33,109 bases of DNA, from positions 1-33,109 of the forward strand of contig AUXH01000163.1 in assembly GCA_000482145.1 (NCBI GenBank), given 5' to 3'. The DNA comes from Strigomonas culicis. Lineage: Eukaryota > Euglenozoa > Kinetoplastea > Trypanosomatida > Trypanosomatidae. This document shows, piece by piece, positions 20,001 to 28,580 of the stretch (position 1 is the first letter of the stretch; each line of letters opens with the position of its first letter). The position numbers and the translations under genes were made by a program. A model generated the notes under the pieces. That model was not told the origin of the DNA, searched no databases, and worked only from the letters and a program-made list of their open reading frames with translations.

Positions 20001-20299
20001 AGGTGGAGTCGTACGAGCACCCTGATGCACAGCTGAGCTTCCAGCTGAAGGGCTCGAACGAGCTCGACCGACAAATATTCCTAATGGCGTACCAAGCTGG
20101 ATTCAAGACGGAGCGAATCAGCGACGCCGTACGTGCGCTGCCAGAGAACCGCTTCAACGTGTGGTGCCAGTCGCGGCCAGAGAATTTTTTTGACCGCCGC
20201 CTTCGCTCTCTGATGACTTCTGTAAAGCGGGAGTGGGAGAAGCCGTCGTACGATGGAGGTGAGCCGGAGCGCGTGCGGACGAGAAAGGAAGTCATGTAG
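17030..20299 (+). CDS. ISWI: ISWI-type SNF2 chromatin remodelling ATPase with RRM-like insertion
   Basis: Nucleosome-spacing ATPase. In T. brucei, ISWI is known to help silence Pol I expression sites. The product is 1089 residues. The SNF2 motor begins LRPYQLEGVNWLL (about residue 163), with Walker A DEMGLGKT (about 188-195), DEAH in VDEAHKLKN (about 295), GTPLQNN, FSQFTSMLDILEDY (about 490) and STRAGGLGINL...DRAHRIGQ (about 547-588). The C-terminal module has HAND (LPKAPKYPPYQLFNRKRLLE, about 830), SANT (LLNEGFPHWSFPEYQRVV, about 902) and SLIDE (to about 1075, with F-x-x-Q/NxWCQSRPENFFDRR-type ending). Between motor and HAND, residues about 714-790 form an RRM-like unit with RNP2-like MLYIKL and RNP1-like EALVYFRSV. 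Residues at the Walker sites are intact. Confidence 0.95.
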   Translation: MTARTVRRRQDLDTVPETERDMSDLSAVDLYEQILLGCIRSGQDPNAKAVVEEYEGYVEPTFDPKKGAAVLARHRETIHEIMKEREVIIHTLRSSKEHMRLSSFERLLRETEYYTGVCEWTGTGSQSQRGRSRLYRHSDDATEDSMGMDLSHLTETPAYIKGKLRPYQLEGVNWLLGLFARQVNGILADEMGLGKTFQTIATIAYLKFTLGMPGPHVVVCPKSVMGNWYREFKHWCPALSVYKFHASSEMRPRIIKSHLQPYDHLRYDVIVTTFEMILDEISTFKRIAWQYLIVDEAHKLKNEEGRAHTALNSLNTAHRLIITGTPLQNNLKELWALLHFLAPKLFEDSEAFDAWFNTESGQQDETVMSNMHKMLAPMMIRRLKADVSTGIPPKKEIYVSCKLSKKQREWYMHVLAKDAEVLNKANGSTAGLSNVLMNLRKVINHPYMMDGGEEGPPFVTDERLVKTSGKMIILDKLLHRLRGDVEGKHKVLIFSQFTSMLDILEDYCALRDFKYCRIDGNTTSFERDSQMASFNSPNSNDFVFLLSTRAGGLGINLQAANHVIIYDSDWNPQMDLQAQDRAHRIGQKRSVRVYRFVTDGTVEEKVYRRALKKLYLDAVVVQQGRLQSKAANQASKEELLSMIKFGAEEIFKSRHEDVTEADIDRLLDEGEAKSSVLSSEAKQQVQMSLASFQLGAEEANIYDFEGMSFRSGVETRMLYIKLREPVSQADLQSQCAAFGEVIKVALHPNLKEALVYFRSVSGAMEAKAGLPYESSFANRDNPTVVTHDMITECLEAGEQLGRGRRVREPVHFYTAEDVERLQTKASKAPPMRLPKAPKYPPYQLFNRKRLLELHSTEVALMVQNWKRKYENRDGDNDEGAAKEDEDETLTAVELEERERLLNEGFPHWSFPEYQRVVHVLAGGEAAVTDYAAIAAALGTEKTIGEVRDYVTSLMERGEQCIENFRRIEGRIQKAMAKHKEKEDCFRAAQWKVESYEHPDAQLSFQLKGSNELDRQIFLMAYQAGFKTERISDAVRALPENRFNVWCQSRPENFFDRRLRSLMTSVKREWEKPSYDGGEPERVRTRKEVM

Positions 20300-20817
20300 T
20301 GAGTGAAGCTGCAGCTCCTGCTTCTCTCCCTCCCTCCGTGTCGGTCCACACAGTTGTGGGCTATGCGTAATGGTACTATGCATACTATGAATCATAGATT
20401 TTTGAGCCTTTGTTCGTACACTAAAAGATAATACTCGAAAGCAATAGACACCCTTTCCTCTTCATTTAATTATTACTTCTTATTACTCTTTTTTTCATAT
20501 GCAGCAAAATAAATATCTTTGAGATGTTTATTGGACGGTCATCCGTGGCTGCTTTTTTTTTTCTTGAGGTGATCATTGATCATGTCCAGCAGTACAACAC
20601 TCAATGATACTCCCTTCTTTTTTTCTTCTCCCTTTAGTTTCTTTTCTGCAATTGTCGTTCTGATTCTTGTTGAACACCCTCTTCTGGTTAATTTGTGTAT
20701 ATTATCCCTGTCGCACGCAACGCAGATTGAGCGCCACCATTGTCCTTCAGTCATACCTTACGACACACGTACACACGCGAACTTCATTAATAGCGTAGGG
20801 AACCGTATCTCGATACC
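20300..20817 (+). promoter_or_regulatory. Intergenic region before the EF-hand kinase
   Basis: A/T-rich. A T/C tract at about 20610-20635 ends at AG 20636-20637, a strong spliced-leader acceptor; AG 20724-20725 is a second choice. The 5' UTR would be about 90-180 bases. The 96-codon open frame at 20576-20866 starts in the pyrimidine tract and overlaps the kinase start out of frame, so it is not treated as a gene. Confidence 0.5.
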
Positions 20818-22686
20818 ATGTCAGATACCACCAGCAAAGGCAAAACGCTCATTGGCGGTCATATAGAGGTAGGCCATGTACTGGGCTCGGGCGGCTTTGG
20901 TAAGGTTTACTCGGGCTACGATACGAGGCAGAAGACGCATGTTGCCGTCAAGATGATCGACAAGGTGCTAGTCCGAAATAATGGCATTCAGGCCTACGTG
21001 GAGCGCGAGATCGACATGATGCGCAAGATCAAGTGCCAGCATGTCGTGCGGCTCCTGGAGGCCATTGAGACGTCTAAGTGCTACACACTGGTGATGGAGC
21101 TGGCGTCGAACGGCGAGCTCTTCGATAAGATCGTGGACTCTGAGCGCTTCGACGAGGCGACGGCGCGCAACTACTTCCAGCAGCTCATTTGCGCGGTGCA
21201 CTACTGCCACAAGAAGAACATTGTCCATCGCGACCTGAAGGCGGAGAACCTGCTCCTCGGCGAGAACAACATGCTGAAGGTGTGCGACTTTGGTCTCTCG
21301 CGCTATACGAAGGAGAAGGGGCGCAAGAACGACAACGAGATCCTCTTCACGTCGCTCGCGGGCAGCATCGACTACCAGGCGCCGGAGGTGCTGAAGGAGC
21401 AGGGCTATGAGGGCAGCGCGTGCGACATGTGGAGCTGCGGGTGCATCCTCTTCTTCATGCTGTGCGGCTACCTGCCCTTCACCGACCAGTCCGACGGCCT
21501 GACCCGCAAGCGCATCCTCAGCAACCAGTACAACCGCCGCAACAAGTTCCTCACCACCGGCGCGGCGGATCTCATCGAGAAGCTGTTAGAGCGCGACCCC
21601 AACAAGCGCTACACCACCTCCGACGTGATCAGCGACCCGTGGTTCGTCGTGGACCTGGACCCGACGCTGTTCCCCAACAAGGGCACCGTGTCACCGGCGA
21701 GCCCCTCCTTCTCGGGTGAGTTCATCCAGCGCGCCATCACGCCGCAGGACGCCCCCGCGGCGCTCACGACGTCGCCGACGCTCAAGGTGGCGGGTGACCT
21801 GCACCAGGCCTTCACGAGCTGCAACATCACTGGCGACGGCTACCTCAACAAGGAGGAGGTGCGCGACGCGCTGATCAAGCTCAACGGCGAGAAGGAGGTC
21901 TCCGACAGGGAGGTGACGGAGTTCATGAACCACTTCAAGCTCGACAAGGACGGCCGCATCACGGAGGAGGAGTTCGTCATCGGCTGGACGAACCACCAGA
22001 ACGAGCTCGGCCAGCGCTACAATCTCGGCCGCATGGCGAACCTGTTCCACTACGACCTCGAGAAGGAGTTCCTGGCGCACGTGCGCGTCGCCTTCGACGT
22101 CATCGACAAGGAGCACACCGGCGTGCTCACGAAGGAGTCCTTCATGAACCTCAACATCGGCATGAGCCGCGACGACGCGCAGACGCTGTTCGACGTCGTT
22201 GACAAGGACAAGGAGGGCGTCTCGTCTCTCACCTTCGAGCGGTTCGTCCTGCTGTGCATGAGCTACGACCTGCTGCGCAACCACCCCCTTCTCATCCGCC
22301 TGCGCCGCCTGGAGGACATCTTCGCCCTCACGGAGCCGCACTCCTTGAAGAGCAGCATGAGCACGGGCTACATCGTCGCCGGCGCGCGCGACCAGATCAA
22401 GGCGCAGCTCATGATGAAGGGACCGCAGCTGGAGACCAAGTTCGAGCCGGGCGACATGAACGGCTTCCTGTACGGCGCCTATTCCCCCAGCGGCAAGAAG
22501 ACGCTGGAGGTTGGCGTGAAACTGCTGCCGGCTGTGGCGGGCTACACCAAGGTGATCGCGTACCGCATCCTTGGAAAGACAACCGACTTCCGTGACTGGC
22601 TTCTCCTGTTGCGCAAGAACATGAAGGACGAACTACTCAAGTACGAGGAGGACACGGCGGTGAGAGGCGAAGCGGAGCTCATGTGA
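20818..22686 (+). CDS. CAMK-like Ser/Thr protein kinase with EF-hands
   Basis: A 622-residue kinase. The N-terminal catalytic domain is complete: GSGGFGKVYSGY (glycine loop, about residue 22), VAVKMID, HRDLKAENLLL (about 138), DFGLS (about 158), APEVL, then DMWSCGCILFFMLCGYLPF. A flexible linker leads to four EF-hand-like loops at about residues 336 (NITGDGYLNKEE), 374 (KLDKDGRITEEE), 430 (DKEHTGVLTKES) and 462 (DKDKEGVSSLTF). Only some have a good set of calcium ligands. The last 110 residues form an alpha/beta unit (YIVAGARDQIKAQLM...DFRDWLLLLRKNMKDELLKY) that recalls the KA1-like regulatory ends of AMPK/SNF1-type kinases. This resembles plant and apicomplexan CDPKs by convergence or descent. 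The upstream regulator and substrates cannot be read from sequence. Confidence 0.85.
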   Translation: MSDTTSKGKTLIGGHIEVGHVLGSGGFGKVYSGYDTRQKTHVAVKMIDKVLVRNNGIQAYVEREIDMMRKIKCQHVVRLLEAIETSKCYTLVMELASNGELFDKIVDSERFDEATARNYFQQLICAVHYCHKKNIVHRDLKAENLLLGENNMLKVCDFGLSRYTKEKGRKNDNEILFTSLAGSIDYQAPEVLKEQGYEGSACDMWSCGCILFFMLCGYLPFTDQSDGLTRKRILSNQYNRRNKFLTTGAADLIEKLLERDPNKRYTTSDVISDPWFVVDLDPTLFPNKGTVSPASPSFSGEFIQRAITPQDAPAALTTSPTLKVAGDLHQAFTSCNITGDGYLNKEEVRDALIKLNGEKEVSDREVTEFMNHFKLDKDGRITEEEFVIGWTNHQNELGQRYNLGRMANLFHYDLEKEFLAHVRVAFDVIDKEHTGVLTKESFMNLNIGMSRDDAQTLFDVVDKDKEGVSSLTFERFVLLCMSYDLLRNHPLLIRLRRLEDIFALTEPHSLKSSMSTGYIVAGARDQIKAQLMMKGPQLETKFEPGDMNGFLYGAYSPSGKKTLEVGVKLLPAVAGYTKVIAYRILGKTTDFRDWLLLLRKNMKDELLKYEEDTAVRGEAELM

Positions 22687-23382
22687 TCATGTGACATGTG
22701 TCCGTCTCTCCTCCACTGGACAATGCAGTTCTTTTTTTTTTCAATTGAATTTTTGAAAAGAGTCGGACGAACATAGTGAAGCACACAAAGAAAAAAAAAA
22801 AACCGGACATGCCAGAAAAACAAGTATGCAAAAAAGAAGAAGTTAAATGTAAAAAAACGAGGATTATTATCTTTTTTCTTTTCAAGAAAGAAGACTTTTT
22901 TTTTGTTGGAATGCATATACTTGAACTAAAAACTATTGGAGTTTTTTTTTCCTTTTGCTCTGTATATAAATACTCGTTCTTCTTTTTTTTTCCGTTTGAC
23001 GTATAATATCGCATTTTCTGGTCCGTCGAATTCTAAACGCTTTTAAAACTCGAAATGCCTTCTTTTCTGTTTTTTTTCTTCTTCACGGAATATCAAGATA
23101 TAGTTGTTATTTTTCTTCTCGGATTAGCTTCCATTTTTAATTATGATAAGCTTAACATGCGTTTGACATTTTTGTGTTTTTATATTATTTCAAATGACGA
23201 TTTTCTTTTTTTTTCTCTCTCCTCTTTCCCGATACATTGACCAGTATCCAATGCACGTATGTACACCTCCTCTACTTGTGTTCTCTGTTTCCCACTTCCC
23301 CATTCTCCTCCCTCTTCATTGGTTGCTCCACAGTTAGTATTTTTTTTTTGAAAGGAAGAGCTTACTTTACGCGGCCGTTGCG
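22687..23382 (+). promoter_or_regulatory. Long A/T-rich intergenic region
   Basis: Nearly 700 bases of poly-A and poly-T runs (for example A-rich at about 22789-22801, T-rich at 22943-22950 and 22984-22991), with no protein-like ORF on either strand. Near the end a C/T-rich stretch (about 23266-23330) leads to AG 23332-23333, the likely spliced-leader acceptor for the TPR gene. The poly-T run after this AG would lie inside the short 5' UTR. Confidence 0.5.
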
Positions 23383-24603
23383 ATGAGTGATAAAAAGATT
23401 GTGACTTCTTCCACGCGCAAGAAGTATGCGGTCGTCCCCTCCGCGGCGCAGAACCTGCTGAGCCGCGAGGAGATGCGTCAGATCAACCGGACCATGGATG
23501 CGACCTCCATCGCGACCTTCACGCAGAGCCACGTGCCGCCGTCGACGACGATCCCGCCGCTGCCGTTCGAGCGCGTGCCGGGGAGCGGCGACGAGGTGCT
23601 GGGGCTGGCGGTGCAGCCGGTGCACGTGAGCGAGAGCGCGCTGGACACCCCCCTCCGCCTCACGGCGCCGGAGCAGTTCCACCTGCCGGCGCTGGAGGAC
23701 CCCCCCAGCAGCCTGCCGCTCGCGCGCCGCATCGGCGCGCTGCTGAAGGGCAGCGAGGCGGTGCCCGTCGTGTGGTTCCGCCGCCCGGCCGGCATCCGCG
23801 ACGAGACGGTCAGCCAGATACGGTCGCTCGGCGACGCCGAGGCGCGCGCGCAGGCGGCGCAGCGCAGCGGGCAGCTGGACCGCGCGGCGCCGCTGCTCTG
23901 CCTCGTGGGCTCGCTGCACTACAACAGCGGCAACATGGCGCACGCCATCACCTTCTTCGAGAGGGCGCTGCTCGCCTTCGAGTCCGTCGGCCAGGCGACG
24001 GGCGTGGCCTTCTGCCACAACGTGCTGGGCGTGTGCCACTACCACCTGGGCCGCTACAAGGTGGCGCTGCTGCACCACAAGCAGCAGGGGGCGCTCGGCG
24101 GCGCGTACGGCGCCGCCGTCGCGCAGACAAACATGGGCGTCGCCTACGCCGCGCTGGGCGACCTGGAGTACGCCGTGCAGGCCTTCGAGGACGCCCTACA
24201 GAGCGCGCAGGCCTCCGGCGAGGCAATGCTGGAGACGATCGCGCTGGGCAACCTCGGCCTCATGGGCGTGCGCGTGGGCAACATGAGGGCGGCGCAGGGG
24301 CACCTCGAGCAGTGCCTCGAGAACTGCAGCGTGGCTGGCGACAAGGCCGGCGCGGCCATCTGCCTGCTCCTCTTGGGCGAGGTGTACGCCATCATGAACG
24401 ACTACCAGCACGCGCTCTTTTACTACGAGCATGCATACCGAGTCGGCGGCGAGGCCAAGAGCGCAGACACGGTCGACATCGCACGCGTGTGCATCGGCAT
24501 CACCCGCGGCAAGGCGTCGATCCGAGACGCGATGGTGCGGCAGGCCGCGGCGATGGGCGTCAAGAGCGACGCGCAGAGCATAGTGAACCTGCTGCCCACC
24601 TGA
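23383..24603 (+). CDS. Tetratricopeptide-repeat protein
   Basis: A 406-residue protein. Residues 1 to about 150 are a low-order, proline-rich lead (KKYAVVPSAAQNLLSREEMR at the start). Residues about 155-370 carry roughly five TPR units of the LGN/GPSM2 style, with about 40 residues per repeat. Repeat signatures include LVGSLHYNSGNMAHAITFFE, NVLGVCHYHLGRYKVALLHH, TNMGVAYAALGDLEYAVQAF, GNLGLMGVRVGNMRAAQGHL and LLLGEVYAIMNDYQHALFYY. Such folds are scaffolds for protein partners; flagellar or trafficking roles are common in trypanosomes, but no specific one is shown here. The ATG at 23383 is the first after the acceptor at 23332-23333. Confidence 0.8.
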   Translation: MSDKKIVTSSTRKKYAVVPSAAQNLLSREEMRQINRTMDATSIATFTQSHVPPSTTIPPLPFERVPGSGDEVLGLAVQPVHVSESALDTPLRLTAPEQFHLPALEDPPSSLPLARRIGALLKGSEAVPVVWFRRPAGIRDETVSQIRSLGDAEARAQAAQRSGQLDRAAPLLCLVGSLHYNSGNMAHAITFFERALLAFESVGQATGVAFCHNVLGVCHYHLGRYKVALLHHKQQGALGGAYGAAVAQTNMGVAYAALGDLEYAVQAFEDALQSAQASGEAMLETIALGNLGLMGVRVGNMRAAQGHLEQCLENCSVAGDKAGAAICLLLLGEVYAIMNDYQHALFYYEHAYRVGGEAKSADTVDIARVCIGITRGKASIRDAMVRQAAAMGVKSDAQSIVNLLPT

Positions 24604-24837
24604 GGCGAGCGGCCCGCCGCGCGGCAGGAGCACCCTGAAGTCATGTATATACATACATCTGTATAAGGACCACTGTTTTGGTGGTTAATGTATTATTTTG
24701 CGCGTGTGTGTTTGCAAACAGCTTGAAACAAACAAAGCAACAACACCAACACCAACAGCGAAAAAAAAAAGAGTAGATTGGAAATGCCATTGCGTGATAT
24801 CTGTCGTTCTATTGCCCTCCTCTCATGCTCTGCTCTT

Positions 24838-24850
24838 CCCCCCCCCCCCC
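24838..24850 (+). repeat. Poly-C run in pyrimidine tract
   Basis: Thirteen consecutive C in the tract before the helical-repeat gene, followed by AG 24863-24864 and the ATG at 24873. The upstream ATG at 24825 lies inside this tract, before the acceptor, and is therefore not used. Confidence 0.6.
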
Positions 24851-24872
24851 TCGCTCCCTCCGAGAAGCTCCC

Positions 24873-25068
24873 ATGAGCGCCAATAGTGTACTAGGACGGA
24901 TTGCACGGCAGTGCCACCGTCCCATCTTTTCGGACCGTTCGGAAGTGCAGATGTGCGTCACGGCGCTCCTCGACCTGGCGGCGCGCGCCCCCCGCGGCCC
25001 GCAGGACGCCCACCTTTTTGTCCCCCTCCTGAAGCGCCTGTCGGAGGCCGACCCGCTGGTCATCGCGC
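24873..25068 (+). CDS. Helical-repeat protein, N-terminal fragment before a frameshift
   Basis: First 65 or so codons of a large gene whose remainder is in another frame. The sequence MSANSVLGRIARQCHRPIFS...LFVPLLKRLSEADPLVIAR reads as ordinary protein and has a basic start compatible with a mitochondrial presequence. After base about 25068 this frame turns into Arg/Gly/Ala-rich out-of-frame translation, which stays open to 27314 only because of the high G+C. The next frame lacks an ATG near its start and has a stop at 25030, so the two pieces belong together. The break lies in a GCGCG run. Confidence 0.65.
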
Positions 25069-25071
25069 GAC

Positions 25072-27492
25072 GTGCTGGCCGCGGCGCCGCCCGCCGCCGC
25101 AGACGCGGCGGCGGCGCGCTGGCTCTCGCTGGCGGCGGCTCACGTCCCCAGGCGCCGCGCGCCGCCCGCGGCGGACGCGTACGCAGTGGTGCTCCCTCAG
25201 GTGGTGGCGCGCGCCGCCGCGCTGCTCCGGCAGCCGGGCGCCGTCCCGGCGGAGAGCGCGGCGGCGCTGGTGCTGCGCTGCGCGCACTGGGGCTGCCACG
25301 ACGCGACCTTTGTGGCCGCCGTCGCGCAGTACGTCGACGCCGGCCTCCCGTCCGCGAACGAGCGCACCATCGCGTACTACGCGTCGCTCGCGACGGCGCT
25401 GCCGGAGCTGCGCGGGTCCGTGTGCACGGAGCGCACCGCGGCCCGCGCCGCGGCCCTCGCCCCGCGCGTCGACGCGGGCGCGGCGGGACACGTCTGCCAT
25501 CGGCTGAACCGCGTCGAGGCGCGGCACGCGGCGCTGGCAGCGGCGCTGCAGGCGGAGGCGGCGCGGCTGGCGGCGCAGGCCGACCTCTTCAGCGCGGCGC
25601 ACCTCTTCGCCTTCGTCTGCCGCCACGAGGCGTCGTGCATCCGCGCGGCGGCGCTGCGGCAGTGGATGGGGCTGCTGTGCGGCCGCGCGCTCGACCGCGA
25701 GACGCTGACGCTGCTCTGCCGCGCGCTCGACCGCCTGCCGCCGCGCCGCCGCCACGACGTCCTGGAGGACTGGCTCGCGCTCTTCGCGCACCTGTGCGGC
25801 CAGCTCGCGGAGCTGCTGGAGGTGCCCGCCGCGGACGGCGGGCTGCGCGGCGCGGCCGACATGGTCAGCGTACAGACGTGCCTGGGGCAGTGGCTGCGGC
25901 TGCAGTATCGCCTGCCGCCGGCGCTGCGCCAGACGCCGCCGCCCGCGTTCGCGGCGGCGCTCGCGGCGTGCGCGGGCTTCGTGCGGACGGTCGCGGAGCC
26001 GCTGGTGACGTGCGGCAGCCCGCCGTACGCCCTCGTGACGCACCTGCTCCAGGCCCCCGCCGCGGCCGCGCGGGACGGCGCGCTCGCCCTGCTGGCGGAG
26101 ATGGCCGCGCAGCACGCGTCCGTTCCGTCCGTGCAGACCTTCACCTTCCTGCTCGCGCTGGGCGACCACCGCGTCACGGGGCACGGCGCCGTGGTGCGCT
26201 ACCTGCGGGGCCAGATGGCGCGGTCGCTGGCGCACATGCCACCGGTGCAGCTGTGCGCCGCGCTGCGGAGCCTGTGCGTGTGCGCCGGCGCGGCCGCGCC
26301 GGAGCCGAGCGACGACGAGCAACTCTTTTTCCGCTCCTGCACCGAGCTGATCCACGATTGGTTCTCCGACGGCGCCCCGCTGCGCTGCGTGCTGTCCGCC
26401 GTTGCTTCGCTGCACGCCCTCGGCTGCCGGGACAAGGCCTTCTTCGCGGAGGCGTCGCACTACGTCGGCCTCTCGGCGCCGCGGGCGGCCCCCTCCGCCC
26501 TGTGCCGCGACACGGCCGCCGCCGTTCTGCGCATTTTCGAGGAGCTGGGGTGCCTGCCGCCGGCGGGCGGGCAGCGGGCGTTCTTGGCGTCCGTCGCCGC
26601 CGAGGGGGTCGCGACGGAGGCGGCGCTGTGCCCCACCGCGTGGATGGAGCGGCACGACCCCGCCCACGCGCTGCTGCCGCCGACCGCGGAGCAGCAGGAG
26701 TGCATCGACCTTGTGGCGCGGATGGCACAGACCCGCGCCGACGCGCGCGAGGAGCTGGTGCGCCTCGCGCGGGCGTACCTGCAGCGCCTCGCGGCGGCGC
26801 GGCCGGACGACCACAAGTACTTCTTCGGCGTCTTTGCGGAGAAGGTGCTGAAGGAGGACCCGCTACTGAGGGAGTGCCTGGAGAGCCTGGAGGCGGCCGG
26901 CATCGTCCCGCAGCTGTCGGCGCCGACGATCGCCGACATCGTGGACAGCCTAGCCGCCGTGCGGTTTGCCTACACCCGCTCCGTGAGGCGCTTTCTCCTC
27001 GCCGTCACCGCCGAGCAGTGGGCGCGGATGGACGCCGCGCCGCTGGTGCAGGTGCTCGCGGCGCTCGCAGCACTGTCGCTGCGCGTGCCGGCGCTGCTGG
27101 AGGCCATCGGCGAGCGACTGCTGCAGCTCCGCGACGGGCTCTACCCACGGCAGATCGCCGAGAGCGTGCGCGCGCTGCAGTCGCTGCGGTGCGGCCGCCG
27201 CGACGTCGTGGAGGCCCTCCTTGCGCGCGCGGCCGTGTGCGCCGGGCGCTTCGACGAGCACAGCCTGGCCACGCTGATGGGCACGCCGGCCCTGCACCGG
27301 TTCCTCGGCGCTGAGGGCGTGGCGCTGCCGCTGCTGCAGCGGGCCGGCGCCATCGTCCAGTCGCCCGCGCGCCGGCTTCGCATTGCGGCTGTCATGAGGC
27401 GGTCGGACCTCCCGCGCGAGGCGCTGCTGCCGGCGCTGCGGCAGCTTGAAAGCCCCGCCGTAACAGATGCATCACTTCTTTTGCAAAAATGA
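25072..27492 (+). CDS. Large alanine/arginine-rich alpha-helical repeat protein, main part
   Basis: An 806-codon open frame with no nearby ATG, so it is read as the continuation of the fragment starting at 24873. It is rich in Ala, Leu, Arg and Cys and built of amphipathic helices. Repeats near the C-terminus (for example LVQVLAALAALSLRVPALLE and QIAESVRALQSLRCGRRDVV) follow the pattern of helical-pair RNA-binding families such as FASTK and OPR proteins, which act on organelle transcripts. I see no RAP domain at the end. The function is therefore only a hint towards mitochondrial RNA work. G+C is extreme here, well above earlier genes. Codon-like reading in this frame is far better than in the overlapping 829-codon frame. 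Confidence 0.75.
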   Translation: MLAAAPPAAADAAAARWLSLAAAHVPRRRAPPAADAYAVVLPQVVARAAALLRQPGAVPAESAAALVLRCAHWGCHDATFVAAVAQYVDAGLPSANERTIAYYASLATALPELRGSVCTERTAARAAALAPRVDAGAAGHVCHRLNRVEARHAALAAALQAEAARLAAQADLFSAAHLFAFVCRHEASCIRAAALRQWMGLLCGRALDRETLTLLCRALDRLPPRRRHDVLEDWLALFAHLCGQLAELLEVPAADGGLRGAADMVSVQTCLGQWLRLQYRLPPALRQTPPPAFAAALAACAGFVRTVAEPLVTCGSPPYALVTHLLQAPAAAARDGALALLAEMAAQHASVPSVQTFTFLLALGDHRVTGHGAVVRYLRGQMARSLAHMPPVQLCAALRSLCVCAGAAAPEPSDDEQLFFRSCTELIHDWFSDGAPLRCVLSAVASLHALGCRDKAFFAEASHYVGLSAPRAAPSALCRDTAAAVLRIFEELGCLPPAGGQRAFLASVAAEGVATEAALCPTAWMERHDPAHALLPPTAEQQECIDLVARMAQTRADAREELVRLARAYLQRLAAARPDDHKYFFGVFAEKVLKEDPLLRECLESLEAAGIVPQLSAPTIADIVDSLAAVRFAYTRSVRRFLLAVTAEQWARMDAAPLVQVLAALAALSLRVPALLEAIGERLLQLRDGLYPRQIAESVRALQSLRCGRRDVVEALLARAAVCAGRFDEHSLATLMGTPALHRFLGAEGVALPLLQRAGAIVQSPARRLRIAAVMRRSDLPREALLPALRQLESPAVTDASLLLQK

Positions 27493-27710
27493 TGGTTTGT
27501 CCGTCCGCCTTCTTCGTCACACCTTTTGGAAGAAATCTCTTTTCATTCCCTTCGTTTGCCGGCACTCCCTTCTGCTTCCCTTGCGCTGCAATGTAGCGTG
27601 ACTGTATGACTGCTTCTCCATGGTGCGCATTTTGAATCTCTCTCTCTCTCTTTCCCACTTCAGCACTTCTGCTTGTATCGGAACACTTCTAGCGGCGACG
27701 GGCCGTCCGC

Positions 27711-28580
27711 ATGTTCCGTCTGCTGTCGCGCGCCCGCGGGCAGCGCCACGCCTTCGGCGCCTGTCTAAAGACGGCATCGAGGGGAAAATCGTTCCATTTT
27801 TACGTGGATTTGGAGGACCCCGAAAACACGGGTCGGTTTGTGGATGAAAAGATGAACCACTTGATGGACGACCACAAGGAGGGGACCATGGCGTACGCGC
27901 ACCAGCTGCTGAACAAGAGCTTCTACTACTACCAGGTGAGGGACTATATGAACGCCAAGCGATACGCCGAGAACGCGCATCAGAAAGCGTTGGAAATCAA
28001 CAAGAACTCCTCCTTTGTGTTCCTCACATCCCAGACATGCTATCACTGCCACATGAAGGTCGCCGAGGAGTATGAAAAGTTTCTACAAGAGTACGAGGCG
28101 CACAACGACCACTTCTTCACTAGCAAGGGCCAGGCGGACGGCAATAGCTCCTTGAAGCCAAATCCCTCCGTTGTCTTCAACGCCAACCGGGCGATCCGCC
28201 AGTTGCAGAAGACGGCTCAGGACTACAAAACCATCGCAACGCGGATATACAACAAACCGGAGAATGCCTTCATGCGCAGCTCGGGAACGCGGGACAGCCA
28301 CGCACAGCGGCGAACGACGAGCTGGGAGGAAAGCAGCTCCGCTTCCGCCTACGACCAGGACTACGAGGACAACTTTTATCAGTATACCGCGACGTGCACG
28401 CGACGGAGGCCCGAGCATGCGGAGATCCGAAACTTCTACAAGGCACAGAGCGGCAGTGCGAGTCCAAGCGGCCCAAGCGCCGCGCACCCTACGATGCGGC
28501 GAAAAGAGCGCATGCCATTACACAGGCGGCACCATGCGCAGAACCGCAGCACCGAGTATGAGTGGAAGATACCGAAATGA
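27711..28580 (+). CDS. Probable mitochondrial protein of unknown function, 289 aa
   Basis: Not recognised as a named family. The start MFRLLSRARGQRHAFGACLK is rich in Arg and hydrophobic residues and lacks acids until about residue 34, a good mitochondrial presequence. The core (residues about 40-180) is helical and rich in Tyr, His and Asn, with HKEGTMAYAHQLLNKSFYYY and RDYMNAKRYAENAHQKALEI. The second is TPR-like in spacing. The last 110 residues are Arg/Ser-rich and probably disordered, ending EYEWKIPK. The ATG sits 47 bases after AG 27662-27663, which ends a tract containing a (TC)n run. Last well-formed housekeeping-type gene in the window. Confidence 0.75.
   Translation: MFRLLSRARGQRHAFGACLKTASRGKSFHFYVDLEDPENTGRFVDEKMNHLMDDHKEGTMAYAHQLLNKSFYYYQVRDYMNAKRYAENAHQKALEINKNSSFVFLTSQTCYHCHMKVAEEYEKFLQEYEAHNDHFFTSKGQADGNSSLKPNPSVVFNANRAIRQLQKTAQDYKTIATRIYNKPENAFMRSSGTRDSHAQRRTTSWEESSSASAYDQDYEDNFYQYTATCTRRRPEHAEIRNFYKAQSGSASPSGPSAAHPTMRRKERMPLHRRHHAQNRSTEYEWKIPK

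Noticed and set aside
18635..20074. 479-codon minus-strand frame, with a similar 400-codon one at 16943-18145
   Set aside because: Antisense shadows of ISWI, caused by the same G+C bias, with no recognisable domain.
22542..23240. Several ORFs of 60-124 codons between the kinase and the TPR gene
   Set aside because: Phe/Lys-rich translation of poly-T and poly-A runs on both strands; no protein features.
24825..27314. 829-codon + frame, longer than the frame chosen for the helical-repeat gene
   Set aside because: After about 25068 it is Arg/Gly/Ala/Pro-rich without hydrophobic pattern. The other frame reads as amphipathic helices and continues past this one to 27492. Only the first 65 codons look real.
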